Shown here: piece by piece, positions 26,048 to 34,674 of the stretch | Numbering within the stretch: the first letter of the stretch is position 1 | How the letters are laid out: every line of letters starts with the position of its first letter | NCBI RefSeq assembly: GCF_031119625.1 | Contig: NZ_JAVHZV010000027.1 | Coordinates: 1-64,000 of the forward strand | Length of the DNA stretch: 64,000 nt | From: Pseudomonas sp. G34 | GTDB taxonomy: Bacteria; Pseudomonadota; Gammaproteobacteria; Pseudomonadales; Pseudomonadaceae | Direction: 5' to 3' | Made by a program: the position numbers and the translations under genes | The notes under the pieces: model-generated | Seen by the model: only the letters and a program-made list of their open reading frames with translations | Databases searched by the model: none | Told to the model about the DNA's origin: nothing

Positions 26048-26596
26048 TCAATAACTGACGGTCACGGTGACCACATCGCTGTAGATACCCGCGCCGGGCA
26101 TCGGCGTAACGTTGAACAGCCGCGCGTAGACCGGGTAGCTCTGGGTGCCGCCGGCGGCTGGAAAAGTGGTGCTGAGCGGCGCCGCGCCGTTGCTGCCGTC
26201 GCCCCAGACGGTGCTGAAGGTGGCGTCCTGGTAGAGCTGGTAACGCAGGCGTTCGCTGCCTCTGGCCAGAAAGCGGCCGCCGCTGACGCTGCCGGCATTG
26301 GCGCCGGAACCGATGCCGATGGTCAGCTGGGTGCCGGGCGTGCATTGCAGCACGATGGAGCCGCTGCCCGGTGTGCTGGTGCGGTTCACCGGGCTGCTCA
26401 GGTTGCTGACCTGCCCGAAGTTGATGTTGCCGTAGCTGCTCAGGTCGCTGGCGCCACCGCCCAGCAGGCAGCCCTGGGTGATCACGGCGCGCACCTGGAA
26501 CAGGCGGTCGACGCGCAGTTCGTTGCTGCCGGTATCGGCCAGCGCCGGGGCGAGAGCCGCCATCGTCAGCAGGCAGATGCCGGGCAGGCGCCTCAC
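26048..26596 (-). CDS. Csu-type minor pilin, SCPU domain (CsuB/CupE3 position)
   Basis: 182 residues. Signal peptide MRRLPGICLLTMAALAPALA then the SCPU domain beginning RVDRLFQVRAVITQGCLLGG and ending in the typical alternating hydrophobic VTVTVSY strand. I start at a GTG that overlaps the previous stop codon (GTGA), which gives a proper signal peptide; the longer in-frame reading upstream overlaps the neighbouring gene. One intact Cys pair in the domain. Confidence 0.82.
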   Translation of the reverse strand: MRRLPGICLLTMAALAPALADTGSNELRVDRLFQVRAVITQGCLLGGGASDLSSYGNINFGQVSNLSSPVNRTSTPGSGSIVLQCTPGTQLTIGIGSGANAGSVSGGRFLARGSERLRYQLYQDATFSTVWGDGSNGAAPLSTTFPAAGGTQSYPVYARLFNVTPMPGAGIYSDVVTVTVSY

Positions 26597-27105
26597 CACT
26601 TCACCGTGACGGTGACCGTGTCGCGGTAGATGCCGGCCGCTGGCGAGCGCTGCGCGGGTACCCGCCCGTACACCGGCAGCCACTGATCCTGGCCGGTGCC
26701 GGTACGGCTGATACCGACGCTGTTGTCCCATACCGTCTGGTAGTTCGACGAGGTGTAGAGGTTGTAGCTGATCTGCGCGGTGGGGCCGGTCAGCCGGCGT
26801 GCATTGACGTTGCCGCTGCCACCGCCGCTGATCAGCACCTGGTAGGGCGTGTTGCTCAGGCAGTTCACCCGCAGCGCGCCGTTGCCTGGCTGGCCGCTGA
26901 CGTCCAGGGCCGTGGTCAGCAGCGAACGGCTGCCGAAATCGAAGGTGCCGAACTGGCCCAGATCGTTGGCCGCGGTGCTGCCTGCACTGCACGCCGGCAA
27001 CACCTCGGCGAACAGGCCGATGGTCGCGGTCTTGGTGGCAGCGGCGAGCAACCCGGGGACGAACGCCAGGAGTGCCACGAATCGAACGGGCCGAAAAACA
27101 GACAT
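26593..27105 (-). CDS. Csu-type minor pilin, SCPU domain (CsuA/CupE2 position)
   Basis: 170 residues, signal peptide MSVFRPVRFVALLAFVPGLL-A. SCPU beta-sandwich with FGTFDFGSRSLL and the terminal VTVTVKW strand. Sequence is clearly different from the major pilin, consistent with an adaptor subunit. Translationally coupled to the next pilin by GTGA overlap. Confidence 0.84.
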   Translation of the reverse strand: MSVFRPVRFVALLAFVPGLLAAATKTATIGLFAEVLPACSAGSTAANDLGQFGTFDFGSRSLLTTALDVSGQPGNGALRVNCLSNTPYQVLISGGGSGNVNARRLTGPTAQISYNLYTSSNYQTVWDNSVGISRTGTGQDQWLPVYGRVPAQRSPAAGIYRDTVTVTVKW

Positions 27106-27162
27106 GGGAGCTTCCGAACAGAAGGCAGGTTAGCGCCGGGCAGGCGGGCAGCCCGGCAACGT

Positions 27163-27693
27163 TCACCAGGCGACGGTTACCTGCACGGTATCGGTGTAGG
27201 TGCCCACCGACGGCACCTGGGCGCGTGGTGGAACCTGGCCATAGACCACCAGCTCCTGGGCCGCGCCAGTACCGGTGGTGGTCAGGGTGTCGCCGCCATT
27301 GCTGCCGTCGCCCCAGGGCGTGGTGCGCCCGGCATCCTGGAACAGGTTGTAGGCGATGGAATCGGAGCCATTGGTCATGTTGCGCTGGGTGCCGGCCGCA
27401 TTGGCCCCGCTGTCGAGGGTCACGCTGAAGTCGGTGCCGGTGTTGCAGGTCACGCTGAACGAGCCGCCGCCACCAGAGCCGACGGACTGCGCCTCCAGGG
27501 TCGTGCTGATGGCCGCCACGCTGCCGAAGTCGATGGTGCCGAAGGTACCGCCGGCGTTGCCGTTACCTACGGTGCAGCCGTCGGTGATGACCAGCTGGAT
27601 GCCCAACTGCCCGGTCACGGTGCCGGCAGCCTGGGCGGCTGGCGTGATGGCCAGGGCCAGAAGGGATGAAACCAGTAGCGTTGAGCGACGCAT
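27163..27693 (-). CDS. Csu-type major pilin, SCPU domain (CsuA/B, CupE1 position)
   Basis: 176 residues, signal peptide MRRSTLLVSSLLALAITPAA-QA. The mature protein is a single SCPU domain (VITDGCTVGN; FGTIDFGSVAAI) rich in Gly, Thr and Ser, ending VQVTVAW. First gene of the operon, hence the likely rod subunit. I start at the ATG with a GGAGA site; upstream in-frame residues are not signal-like. Confidence 0.86.
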   Translation of the reverse strand: MRRSTLLVSSLLALAITPAAQAAGTVTGQLGIQLVITDGCTVGNGNAGGTFGTIDFGSVAAISTTLEAQSVGSGGGGSFSVTCNTGTDFSVTLDSGANAAGTQRNMTNGSDSIAYNLFQDAGRTTPWGDGSNGGDTLTTTGTGAAQELVVYGQVPPRAQVPSVGTYTDTVQVTVAW

Positions 27694-27959
27694 ATCCGTC
27701 TCCTGCAGACTCGAGGACACTCCCCTGTGTGAACCCGCGCAGCAGCGACAACCGGGCATTAAAGGGGAGACAGAACAAGCGTCGACCACGTTCAGGTAAA
27801 TGCACACGCCGGAAAAACCGGCCCAGCTGCATCACCCTGCCGCACTTAAAACACAAGCAACTGATTTACAAAGATAAATTTCATCTACGTAGGAAATGAC
27901 CTGAGGACGCCTGGGGCGATCTCCTACATCACGAAGCGCAAACCGACCACAAAGAACCT
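27694..27959 (-). promoter_or_regulatory. Upstream regulatory region of the pilus operon
   Basis: 266 bp with no gene. Locally AT-rich at 27846-27895. An imperfect inverted repeat (GTAGGAAAT at 27889-27897 with ATCTCCTAC at 27919-27927, spaced by 21 bp) is a candidate activator site. In P. aeruginosa the cupE operon is activated by the response regulator PprA; no pprAB is in this window. Confidence 0.4.
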
Positions 27960-27991
27960 GCCGGAAGCTGTCCGTTCGTACAACTTCCGGC
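27960..27991 (-). terminator. Terminator candidate after tesB
   Basis: Stem GCCGGAAG/CTTCCGGC with a 16-base loop, just past the tesB stop on the minus strand, followed by a weakly T-rich AGGTTCTTTG. Would insulate the pilus operon from tesB. Confidence 0.5.
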
Positions 27992-27999
27992 GGCGCGCC

Positions 28000-28869
28000 T
28001 CAGCGCCAGTCCTCGCGCAGGCGGATCAACCCTTCCTGGGCCACCGAGGCGACCAGCTGGCCCTGGCGGTTGAACACGCTGCCGCGCGAAAAGCCGCGGG
28101 CGTTGCCGGCCCAGGGGCTGTCCATGGCATACAGCAGCCAGTCGTCCATGCGCAGATTGCCGTGGAACCAGATGGAGTGATCGAGGCTGGCGACCTGCAT
28201 GAACTTCTGCCACACCGACACACCGTGGGGCAGCATCGAGGTGGTCAGCAGGTTGAAATCCGAGGCGTAGCCCAGCAGGTACTTGTGGATCGCCGGGGTG
28301 TCCGGCAGCTCGCCGTCGGCGCGGAACCACACATACTTGGCCGGCTCGCTGACCTGGGGCGCGAAGGGGTTGTCGACGGTGACCGGGCGGATCTCGATGG
28401 GCTTGTCGAACAGCACCCGCTCGCGCACCCGCGGCGGCAGCGAGTCGGCCACCAGGCTGGCCAGTTCGGTTTCCGAGCGCAGGCCCTCGGGCCCCGGCAC
28501 ATCGGGCATCTGCACCTGATGGTGGAAGCCCTCTTCCTGATTCTGGAACGAGGCGCTGCAGGTGAAGATCGCCTTGCCCTTCTGCACGGCGGTTACCCGC
28601 CGCGTGCTGAAGCTGCCACCGTCGCGCACGCGGTCGACTTGATAGACCACCGGCAAGGCGGCGTCGCCCGGGCGCAGGAAGTAGCCGTGCAACGAATGCA
28701 CATGGCGGTCGGCCTCGACCGTCTGGGTGGCCGCCGACACGCACTGGCCAAGCACCTGACCACCGAAGAGCTGACGAAAGCCCAGATCCTGGCTGACGCC
28801 GCGGAACAGGTTTTCCTCGATGGCTTCCAGGCTCAGCAATGCCACCAACTCTTGCAGGACTTGACTCAT
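28000..28869 (-). CDS. tesB: Acyl-CoA thioesterase II
   Basis: 289 residues, cytosolic, hydrolyses acyl-CoA to free acid and CoA. Double hot-dog fold of the TesB family: N-terminal FRGVSQDLGFRQLFGGQVLGQ with the GQVLGQ motif, and C-terminal LDHSIWFHGNLRMDDWLLYA with the catalytic Asp. Length equals E. coli TesB (286). Monocistronic, with hairpin downstream. Confidence 0.95.
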   Translation of the reverse strand: MSQVLQELVALLSLEAIEENLFRGVSQDLGFRQLFGGQVLGQCVSAATQTVEADRHVHSLHGYFLRPGDAALPVVYQVDRVRDGGSFSTRRVTAVQKGKAIFTCSASFQNQEEGFHHQVQMPDVPGPEGLRSETELASLVADSLPPRVRERVLFDKPIEIRPVTVDNPFAPQVSEPAKYVWFRADGELPDTPAIHKYLLGYASDFNLLTTSMLPHGVSVWQKFMQVASLDHSIWFHGNLRMDDWLLYAMDSPWAGNARGFSRGSVFNRQGQLVASVAQEGLIRLREDWR

Positions 28870-28988
28870 AAGGGTTCTCCACGGCCCTGACTGGGCGATG
28901 CTACGACTCGCGCGGGCTGCGCGGACGGTGAATGGTAATGCCTTTGCCGGCGCTCAGGAATCGCGCAATGGCGCGGCATGCGACAGGC

Positions 28989-29555
28989 TCACCCCTGCTT
29001 CGGCCATTTAGCGCGGGCGATTTCGTACAGCACGTGCCGACACAGCGGATGCTCAGGTGCCAGCGCCGGGTGCTCGAACTCGCTGCTCGGCTGCATGCCG
29101 ATAGCCTGCATCACCCGCTGCGACGGGGTGTTGGCCAGGGTGGTGAACGCCACCACGCGCTCCAGCGCCAGCTGCGTGAAGGCGAACGCCAGCGAGGCCC
29201 GCGCCGCTTCCTGGGCAAGGCCCAGCCCCCAGAATGCCGGCGACAGGCGCCAGCCGATCTCCACTGCTGGCGTGAAGCTCGCCTGGAAGCCGACATGGGC
29301 CAGCCCGGTCATGCCGACGAAGCGCCCATCCTCGCGGTGCCACAGCGACCAGAAGGTAAAGCCGTGCTGGGCGAAATGCTGCTGCAGTCGGGAGAGCAGT
29401 GCTCCGCTCTGCTCACGATTCAAGGGCGCCGGAAAATAGCGCATCACCAACGGATCCGCGCACAGCGTGGCCAGCTCGTCCAGATCCTCGTCAGCCCAGG
29501 CGCGCAGGTACAGGCGCGGCGTCTGCAGCTCGATCCCATCCATTTCGCTTCTCAT
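28989..29555 (-). CDS. GNAT N-acetyltransferase, RimJ/RimL type
   Basis: 188 residues. GNAT core: LQTPRLYLRAWADEDLDEL start typical for RimJ/L family, acetyl-CoA binding segment SPAFWGLGLAQEAARASLAF (residues 103-122), and TLANTPSQRVMQAIGM. Substrate unknown. Its start codon is 36 bp from that of a divergent HDAC-like deacetylase. An internal Met at residue 5 (MDGIEL) could be the true start. Confidence 0.86.
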   Translation of the reverse strand: MRSEMDGIELQTPRLYLRAWADEDLDELATLCADPLVMRYFPAPLNREQSGALLSRLQQHFAQHGFTFWSLWHREDGRFVGMTGLAHVGFQASFTPAVEIGWRLSPAFWGLGLAQEAARASLAFAFTQLALERVVAFTTLANTPSQRVMQAIGMQPSSEFEHPALAPEHPLCRHVLYEIARAKWPKQG

Positions 29556-29591
29556 GCATACTGCTCAGGGTTCACCGGATACCGCCATTGT

Positions 29592-30512
29592 ATGCCCCTG
29601 CCGCTGATCTACCACGACGACTACAGCCCGCCGTTTCCCGACGGCCATCGCTTCCCGATGGAGAAATTCCGCCTGCTGCGCGACCACCTGGTGGCCAGCG
29701 GGCTGGTTCGGGATGAGGACTTGCTGCGCCCGGCCATCTGCCCAGCCGAGATTCTCGCCCTCTGCCATTGCCCCGCCTATATCGAGCGCTACCTGAGCGG
29801 CGAGCTGAGCCACGAAGACGGGCGCCGCCTCGGCTTGCCGTGGAGCCCGCAGCTGGCACAGCGCACCGTGCGCGCGGTGGGTGGCTCGCTACTGGCTACC
29901 GAACAGGCGTTGCAGCACGGCCTGGCCTGCCACCTGGCCGGTGGCACCCATCACGCCCATTACGACTACCCGGCAGGCTTCTGCATCTTCAACGACCTGG
30001 CGGTGATCGCCCGCTACCTGCTGGAGAGCGGCCAGGCGCGCTGCGTGTTGATCTTCGATTGCGACGTGCACCAGGGCGATGGCACCGCGCGGCTGCTCGA
30101 GCGGGTCGATAACGCCGTCACCGTCTCCCTGCACTGCGAACAGAACTACCCGGCGCGCAAGGCCAGCAGCGACTGGGACATCCCCCTGCCCCGTGGCATG
30201 GGCGATGCCGAGTACCTCAAGGTGGTCGACGACACGCTCAATTACCTGCTGCCCCTCTATCAACCCGATATCGTGCTCTACGACGCCGGCGTCGACGTGC
30301 ACCAGGACGACGCCCTGGGCTACCTGAAACTCAGCGACGCGGGCGTGGCGGCCCGCGACGAGGCCGTGCTCCACCACTGCCTGGGCCGCGATATTCCAGT
30401 GGTCGGGGTGATCGGTGGCGGCTACAGCAAGGACCGCCACGCCCTGGCCCGCCGCCACGGCATTCTCCACCACAGCGCGGCGCGGGTATGGCAGGGGCGA
30501 GGGCTCGGGTAA
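29592..30512 (+). CDS. Histone deacetylase-like amidohydrolase
   Basis: 306 residues, zinc-dependent arginase/deacetylase fold of the AcuC/HDAH class IV-like family. Active-site elements seen: GGTHHAHYDYPAGFCIFNDL (His-His charge relay), zinc ligands DCDVHQGDGT and later VLYDAGVDVHQDD, and the GGGY transition-state Tyr. All ligands are intact so it should be active on N-acetylated amines or acetyl-lysine. I start at MPLPLIYHDDY; the 220 upstream in-frame codons are unlike the family and overlap the GNAT gene. Confidence 0.9.
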   Translation: MPLPLIYHDDYSPPFPDGHRFPMEKFRLLRDHLVASGLVRDEDLLRPAICPAEILALCHCPAYIERYLSGELSHEDGRRLGLPWSPQLAQRTVRAVGGSLLATEQALQHGLACHLAGGTHHAHYDYPAGFCIFNDLAVIARYLLESGQARCVLIFDCDVHQGDGTARLLERVDNAVTVSLHCEQNYPARKASSDWDIPLPRGMGDAEYLKVVDDTLNYLLPLYQPDIVLYDAGVDVHQDDALGYLKLSDAGVAARDEAVLHHCLGRDIPVVGVIGGGYSKDRHALARRHGILHHSAARVWQGRGLG

Positions 30513-30541
30513 ACTTCGCCCTTTGCTCAGCCGATGCCGCC

Positions 30542-31786
30542 ATGACCGACTCCTCAACACCCACCGCTCACTCGGTCGCCATCATCGGCGCCGGCCCCAC
30601 CGGTCTGATGGCCGCCGAAACCCTGGCGCTTGCCGGCGTGCGGGTCGACCTGTTTGATGCCATGCCCTCGGTGGGCCGCAAGTTTCTCCTGGCCGGCGTC
30701 GGCGGCATGAACATCACCCACTCCGAGCCCTACCCGGCCTTCGTCGCCCGCTACAACGAACGCCAAGGGCAGATCGACGCGCTGCTGCAAGGCTTCGACG
30801 CCGACGCGCTGCGTGAGTGGATTCATGGCCTGGGCATCGACACCTTCGTCGGCACCTCGGGCCGCGTATTTCCCACCGACATGAAGGCCGCGCCGCTGCT
30901 GCGCGCCTGGCTCAAACGCCTGCGCGAAGCCGGCGTGCAGCTGCACACCCGGCACCGCTGGCTGGGCTGGGACAACGACGGCAGCCTGCGCATCGACACG
31001 CCCGATGGCGAACGCCTGGTGCAGGCCGATGCCGTGCTGCTGGCCCTGGGCGGCGGCAGCTGGCCGCGCCTCGGTTCCGATGGCAGCTGGGTGGCGCATC
31101 TGCAGCAGGCCGGCGTGCCCGTGGCGCCGCTCCAGCCAAGCAACTGCGGTTTCGATGTCGAGGCCTGGAGCCCACTGCTGCGCGAAAAATTCGCCGGTGC
31201 ACCGCTGAAGAACGTGGCGTTGGGTTTGCCAGATGAAACACCAAGATCGGGCGAGTTCGTGCTCACCGCCAGCGGCGTCGAAGGCAGCCTGGTGTATGCC
31301 TTGTCCGCCGGGATTCGCCAGCGCATCAATAGTGACGGCAGCTGCACGGTGCACCTCGACCTGCTGCCGCAGCGCAGCGAAGACGCCTTGATCAAGGCCC
31401 TGAGCAAACCCCGTGGCTCGCACTCCATGGCCAAGCACCTGCATCGCCAGGCCGGGCTGGACGGTGTGAAGGCGGCGCTGCTGCGCGAGCTGACGCCTGC
31501 CGAGCAGTTCGCCGAGCCGCAGCGCCTGGCCGCCGCCATCAAGGCGCTGCCGATCACGCTGCACCGACCCCGCCCGCTGGAAGAGGCGATCAGCAGCGCC
31601 GGTGGCGTGCCCTTCGAAGTTCTCGACGACAACCTGATGCTCAGCGCCCTGCCCGGCACCTTTTGCGCCGGCGAAATGCTCGACTGGGAGGCGCCCACCG
31701 GCGGCTACCTGCTCACCGCCTGCTTCGCCAGCGGCCGCGTGGCCGGCCAGGGCATCGTACGCTGGCTAGAAAACCCATCTCGATAA
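30542..31786 (+). CDS. NAD(P)/FAD-dependent oxidoreductase, PP_4765-type flavoprotein (HI0933/YhiN family)
   Basis: 414 residues. N-terminal FAD Rossmann motif SVAIIGAGPTGLMAAETLAL, then VGRKFLLAGVGGMNITHSEP, and a C-terminal FAD motif TFCAGEMLDWEAPTGGYLLT. Belongs to the HI0933-like family, commonly annotated as aminoacetone oxidase-like, but no substrate is established. I start at MTDSSTP; the frame upstream runs into the HDAC-like gene. Confidence 0.86.
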   Translation: MTDSSTPTAHSVAIIGAGPTGLMAAETLALAGVRVDLFDAMPSVGRKFLLAGVGGMNITHSEPYPAFVARYNERQGQIDALLQGFDADALREWIHGLGIDTFVGTSGRVFPTDMKAAPLLRAWLKRLREAGVQLHTRHRWLGWDNDGSLRIDTPDGERLVQADAVLLALGGGSWPRLGSDGSWVAHLQQAGVPVAPLQPSNCGFDVEAWSPLLREKFAGAPLKNVALGLPDETPRSGEFVLTASGVEGSLVYALSAGIRQRINSDGSCTVHLDLLPQRSEDALIKALSKPRGSHSMAKHLHRQAGLDGVKAALLRELTPAEQFAEPQRLAAAIKALPITLHRPRPLEEAISSAGGVPFEVLDDNLMLSALPGTFCAGEMLDWEAPTGGYLLTACFASGRVAGQGIVRWLENPSR

Positions 31787-31806
31787 TCCACGGAACAGGA
31801 AATCTC

Positions 31807-32169
31807 ATGCTCACCAGCTTGCAACTCAAGACCTTTATCCCGGCCCGGGACTACCCACTCAGCCAGGCCTTCTACACCGCGCTGGGTTTCACCCCGGCCT
31901 GGCAAACGGATGAAATGAGCTATTTCAGCCACGGCGAGCATTGCGCCTTTCTGCTGCAGAATTTCTACGTCAAGGAGCAGGCCGAGAATTTCGTCATGCA
32001 CCTGATGGTCGATGACGTAGAAGCCTGGTGGGCCCATGTGCAGGCGGAAAATATCGGCGAGCGCTTCGGCGTGCGCACCATAGCCCCGGAAGACCAGCCC
32101 TGGGGCATTCGCGAGTTCATCGTCTTCGACCCCAGCGGCGTGCTGTGGAAGATCGGCCAGGACATCTGA
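31807..32169 (+). CDS. VOC (glyoxalase/bleomycin-resistance) fold protein
   Basis: 120 residues, one vicinal-oxygen-chelate domain: MLTSLQLKTFIPARDYPLSQ, AFYTALGFTPAWQTDE, and HLMVDDVEAWWAHVQAEN, with C-terminal FIVFDPSGVLWKIGQ. Probable small-molecule binding or metal-dependent lyase/dioxygenase fold; activity unknown. Follows the flavoprotein by 20 bp, probably co-transcribed. Confidence 0.83.
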   Translation: MLTSLQLKTFIPARDYPLSQAFYTALGFTPAWQTDEMSYFSHGEHCAFLLQNFYVKEQAENFVMHLMVDDVEAWWAHVQAENIGERFGVRTIAPEDQPWGIREFIVFDPSGVLWKIGQDI

Positions 32170-32210
32170 GCGCAGCGACACCCAGGCCATTTGCTTCTGG
32201 CGATATCGCG

Positions 32211-32654
32211 CTAGACCGTCTTGCGAAAGAACACCCGGGCGTAACCCTCTTCAACCGCCCGGCGCGTTTCCCGATAGCCCAGGCGTGGGTAGATAAGGAT
32301 GTTCTCGGTCATCAGCTCGTTGGTGTAGAGCTCGATGGCCCGACAGCCCAGTTCCCGCGCCTGGCCTTCGGCGAAGTTCATCAGTTGCCTGCCAACCCCC
32401 TGGCCACGGGCCTGATCGCTGACAGCGACGTTCTGCACATGCAGCACATCGCCCTTCTGCTCCAGCACCAAGACGCCCCTTGCTGCACCCTCGACATCCA
32501 CCACGAAGACCATGGCCTGCGCGATGACCCGGCGGTAATCATCGAGCATCGGCGCCGGCTGTTTGCCGATTCGCACAATGTAGGGCGCGTAGGCCTCGTG
32601 GACTATCGAGGTGATCGCCCCCGCATCGGATTCCCGGGCGCGGCGTATCGGCAC
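32211..32654 (-). CDS. GNAT N-acetyltransferase
   Basis: 147 residues. Acetyl-CoA motif VAVSDQARGQGVGRQLMNFA (residues 75-94) and IELYTNELMTENILIYPRLG (C-terminal) are typical of the GNAT family. Begins at a GTG that shares one base with the rhlE stop (TAGTG), so translation is coupled to the helicase. Substrate unknown. Confidence 0.85.
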   Translation of the reverse strand: MPIRRARESDAGAITSIVHEAYAPYIVRIGKQPAPMLDDYRRVIAQAMVFVVDVEGAARGVLVLEQKGDVLHVQNVAVSDQARGQGVGRQLMNFAEGQARELGCRAIELYTNELMTENILIYPRLGYRETRRAVEEGYARVFFRKTV

Positions 32655-33982
32655 TAACGCCCGCCCTTCGGCTTGCCACCGAAACTCGGCACCTTGCGGA
32701 TGGCCTTGACCGGCAGCGCGGCAGGTTCGTCGCTTTCCATCCAGCGGCCCAGGCTGCCGGACTTGCCGCCACCCACCACCTTGGGCTTTTTCGGTTTCTT
32801 CGGTTTCTTCACCACCAGGCCGCCAGCCACCGTTTGCGGCACGCGGTGGTCGGGGATGAAGTCCGGCTCGTCGACGCGCTGCAGGACCTGCTGGATCAGC
32901 GCTTCGATGGCCGAGAGCAGTTGCACTTCGTCGGCGCAGACCAGCGACACCGCCTGGCCCGTGGCGCCGGCCCGGCCGGTACGACCGATGCGGTGTACGT
33001 AGTCCTCGGCGACGATGGGCAGGTCGAAGTTGACCACCAGCGGCAGGTCGTCGATATCCAGGCCACGGGCGGCCACGTCGGTTGCCACCAGCACGTCGAC
33101 TTCGCCGGCCTTGAAGCGCTGCAGGGCGCGCAGGCGGGTCGGCTGTGGTTTATCGCCATGGATCGCGTCGGCCTTGATACCGGCGGCCAGCAGCTCCTGC
33201 TCCAGCTCGTCGACACCCTTGCGGGTTTTCACGAATACCAGTACCTGCGACCACTTCTTGCTGCGGTACAGGTGCAGAAACAGCTCGGCCTTGCGCTTCT
33301 TGTCGACCGGAATCAGCCACTGCTTGACCGACTTGGCGGCGGCGTTGCGCGGGCTGACTTCGATGCTCAGCGGGTCGCGCAGCATCTCGCCGGCCAGGGT
33401 GCGGATGGCCTCGGAGAAGGTCGCGGAAAACAGCAGGGTCTGGCGCTTCTTCGGCAGCGCCGCAAACAGGTCATCCAGCTCGCGGGCAAAGCCCAGGTCG
33501 AGCATGCGGTCGGCTTCGTCGAGCACCAGCACCTGCAACTGGGAAAACTTCACCGCGTTCTGGCGGTACAGGTCGAGCAAGCGGCCGGGGGTGGCGACCA
33601 GCACGTCGAGGCCCTTGCGCAGCTTCATCATCTGCGGGTTGATGCTCACCCCGCCGTACACCGCGTAACTGCGCAGGGGCAGGAATTGCGAGTAGGTCTG
33701 CACGCTCTGCTGCACCTGCTCGGCCAGCTCGCGGGTCGGCACCAGTACCAGGGCGCGCACCGAATTGCTGGCCACCACCGGGCCTTCCATCATCAGGCGC
33801 TGCAGGATCGGCAACGTGAAGGCGGCGGTCTTGCCGGTGCCGGTCTGCGCGGCGGCCATGATGTCGCGGCCCTTGATGATCGGGCCGATGGCCTGGGCCT
33901 GCACGGGCGTCGGGGTCTTGTAGTCGAGGCCGTCGAGGCAGCGCAGCAGGGGTTCGATCAGGCCGAGGGAAGCGAAGGTCAT
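32654..33982 (-). CDS. rhlE: DEAD-box RNA helicase, RhlE type
   Basis: 442 residues. All helicase motifs: Q motif (MTFASLGLIEPLLRCL), I AAAQTGTGKT, Ia PTRELAEQ, II VLDEADRML, III FSATF, VI HRIGRTGRAG. Basic, Lys-rich C-terminal extension (VVKKPKKPKKPKV) typical of RhlE RNA-binding tails. Unwinds structured RNA and aids ribosome assembly or mRNA decay. I start at ATG (MTFASLG); an upstream TTG would add seven residues. Confidence 0.93.
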   Translation of the reverse strand: MTFASLGLIEPLLRCLDGLDYKTPTPVQAQAIGPIIKGRDIMAAAQTGTGKTAAFTLPILQRLMMEGPVVASNSVRALVLVPTRELAEQVQQSVQTYSQFLPLRSYAVYGGVSINPQMMKLRKGLDVLVATPGRLLDLYRQNAVKFSQLQVLVLDEADRMLDLGFARELDDLFAALPKKRQTLLFSATFSEAIRTLAGEMLRDPLSIEVSPRNAAAKSVKQWLIPVDKKRKAELFLHLYRSKKWSQVLVFVKTRKGVDELEQELLAAGIKADAIHGDKPQPTRLRALQRFKAGEVDVLVATDVAARGLDIDDLPLVVNFDLPIVAEDYVHRIGRTGRAGATGQAVSLVCADEVQLLSAIEALIQQVLQRVDEPDFIPDHRVPQTVAGGLVVKKPKKPKKPKVVGGGKSGSLGRWMESDEPAALPVKAIRKVPSFGGKPKGGR

Positions 33983-34066
33983 GGCGGGCAACGTGGTGGG
34001 CAATGGAGATGGCGCGCAGTTTAGCGCGTCCGGGTATCAATCGCTCAGCCGTTGCAGCACGACGGA

Positions 34067-34666
34067 TTACGCGGCGAGCAGCGCGCGCACCTTGGCAGCC
34101 GACATGCCTTGCAGTTGGCGCAGAAAGTCGTGGTCGACAGCGCTGCGGCCGTGCTGCTCGCGCAGCACCCTGCACAGGTGCAGGGTCAGGTTGGCGGCCA
34201 TTTCCGCATCGGCCAGCGCCCGGTGGGCCTTGCCGGTATCGGGCAATCGCGCCCAGCGGTTGAGGTTGCCGAGCTTGTGGCTCGGCGCACCCGGCAGCAG
34301 GCGGCGCGACAGCAGCAGCGAGCAGGCGAACTGCTGCACCCGGGTGCGGCCGATCAGGCCCAGTTCGGCGTCCCAGAACTTCTGGTCGAAGGCGGCGTTG
34401 TGCGCCAGCATCGGAATGTCGCCGACGAACTCGGCGACCTCGTGCATCACCTCGGCAGCCGGCGGCGCGCTGCGCACCATGGCATTGCTGATGCCGGTCA
34501 GTTGCTCGATGAAGGGCGGCACCCAGGCACCGCTGTTCATCAGGCTCTGGTAGCGGGCGGTGATCTGCCCGCCCTCGATGATCACCACACCGATTTCGGT
34601 GGCGCGCGCCTGCTGGGCCGGCGACATGCCGGTGGTTTCGAAGTCGATGACAGCGATGGGTTTCAC
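34067..34666 (-). CDS. 3'-5' exonuclease, DEDDh (DnaQ-like)
   Basis: 199 residues. DEDDh motifs: ExoI AVIDFETTGM (D8, E10), ExoII LAHNAAFDQKF, ExoIII HRALADAEM with the His. Similar to stand-alone epsilon-like exonucleases such as PolC-type/KapD-like proteins. Substrate (DNA or RNA) not determined by sequence. It is in a tight pair with the NYN nuclease upstream (8 bp gap). Confidence 0.87.
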   Translation of the reverse strand: MKPIAVIDFETTGMSPAQQARATEIGVVIIEGGQITARYQSLMNSGAWVPPFIEQLTGISNAMVRSAPPAAEVMHEVAEFVGDIPMLAHNAAFDQKFWDAELGLIGRTRVQQFACSLLLSRRLLPGAPSHKLGNLNRWARLPDTGKAHRALADAEMAANLTLHLCRVLREQHGRSAVDHDFLRQLQGMSAAKVRALLAA

Positions 34667-34674
34667 GTAAAGCC

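Noticed and set aside
23091..26054. Plus-strand open frame (987 codons) across the usher and chaperone genes
   Set aside because: Antisense shadow: composition is low-complexity Ala/Gln/His/Arg and the minus-strand genes form a complete pilus operon.
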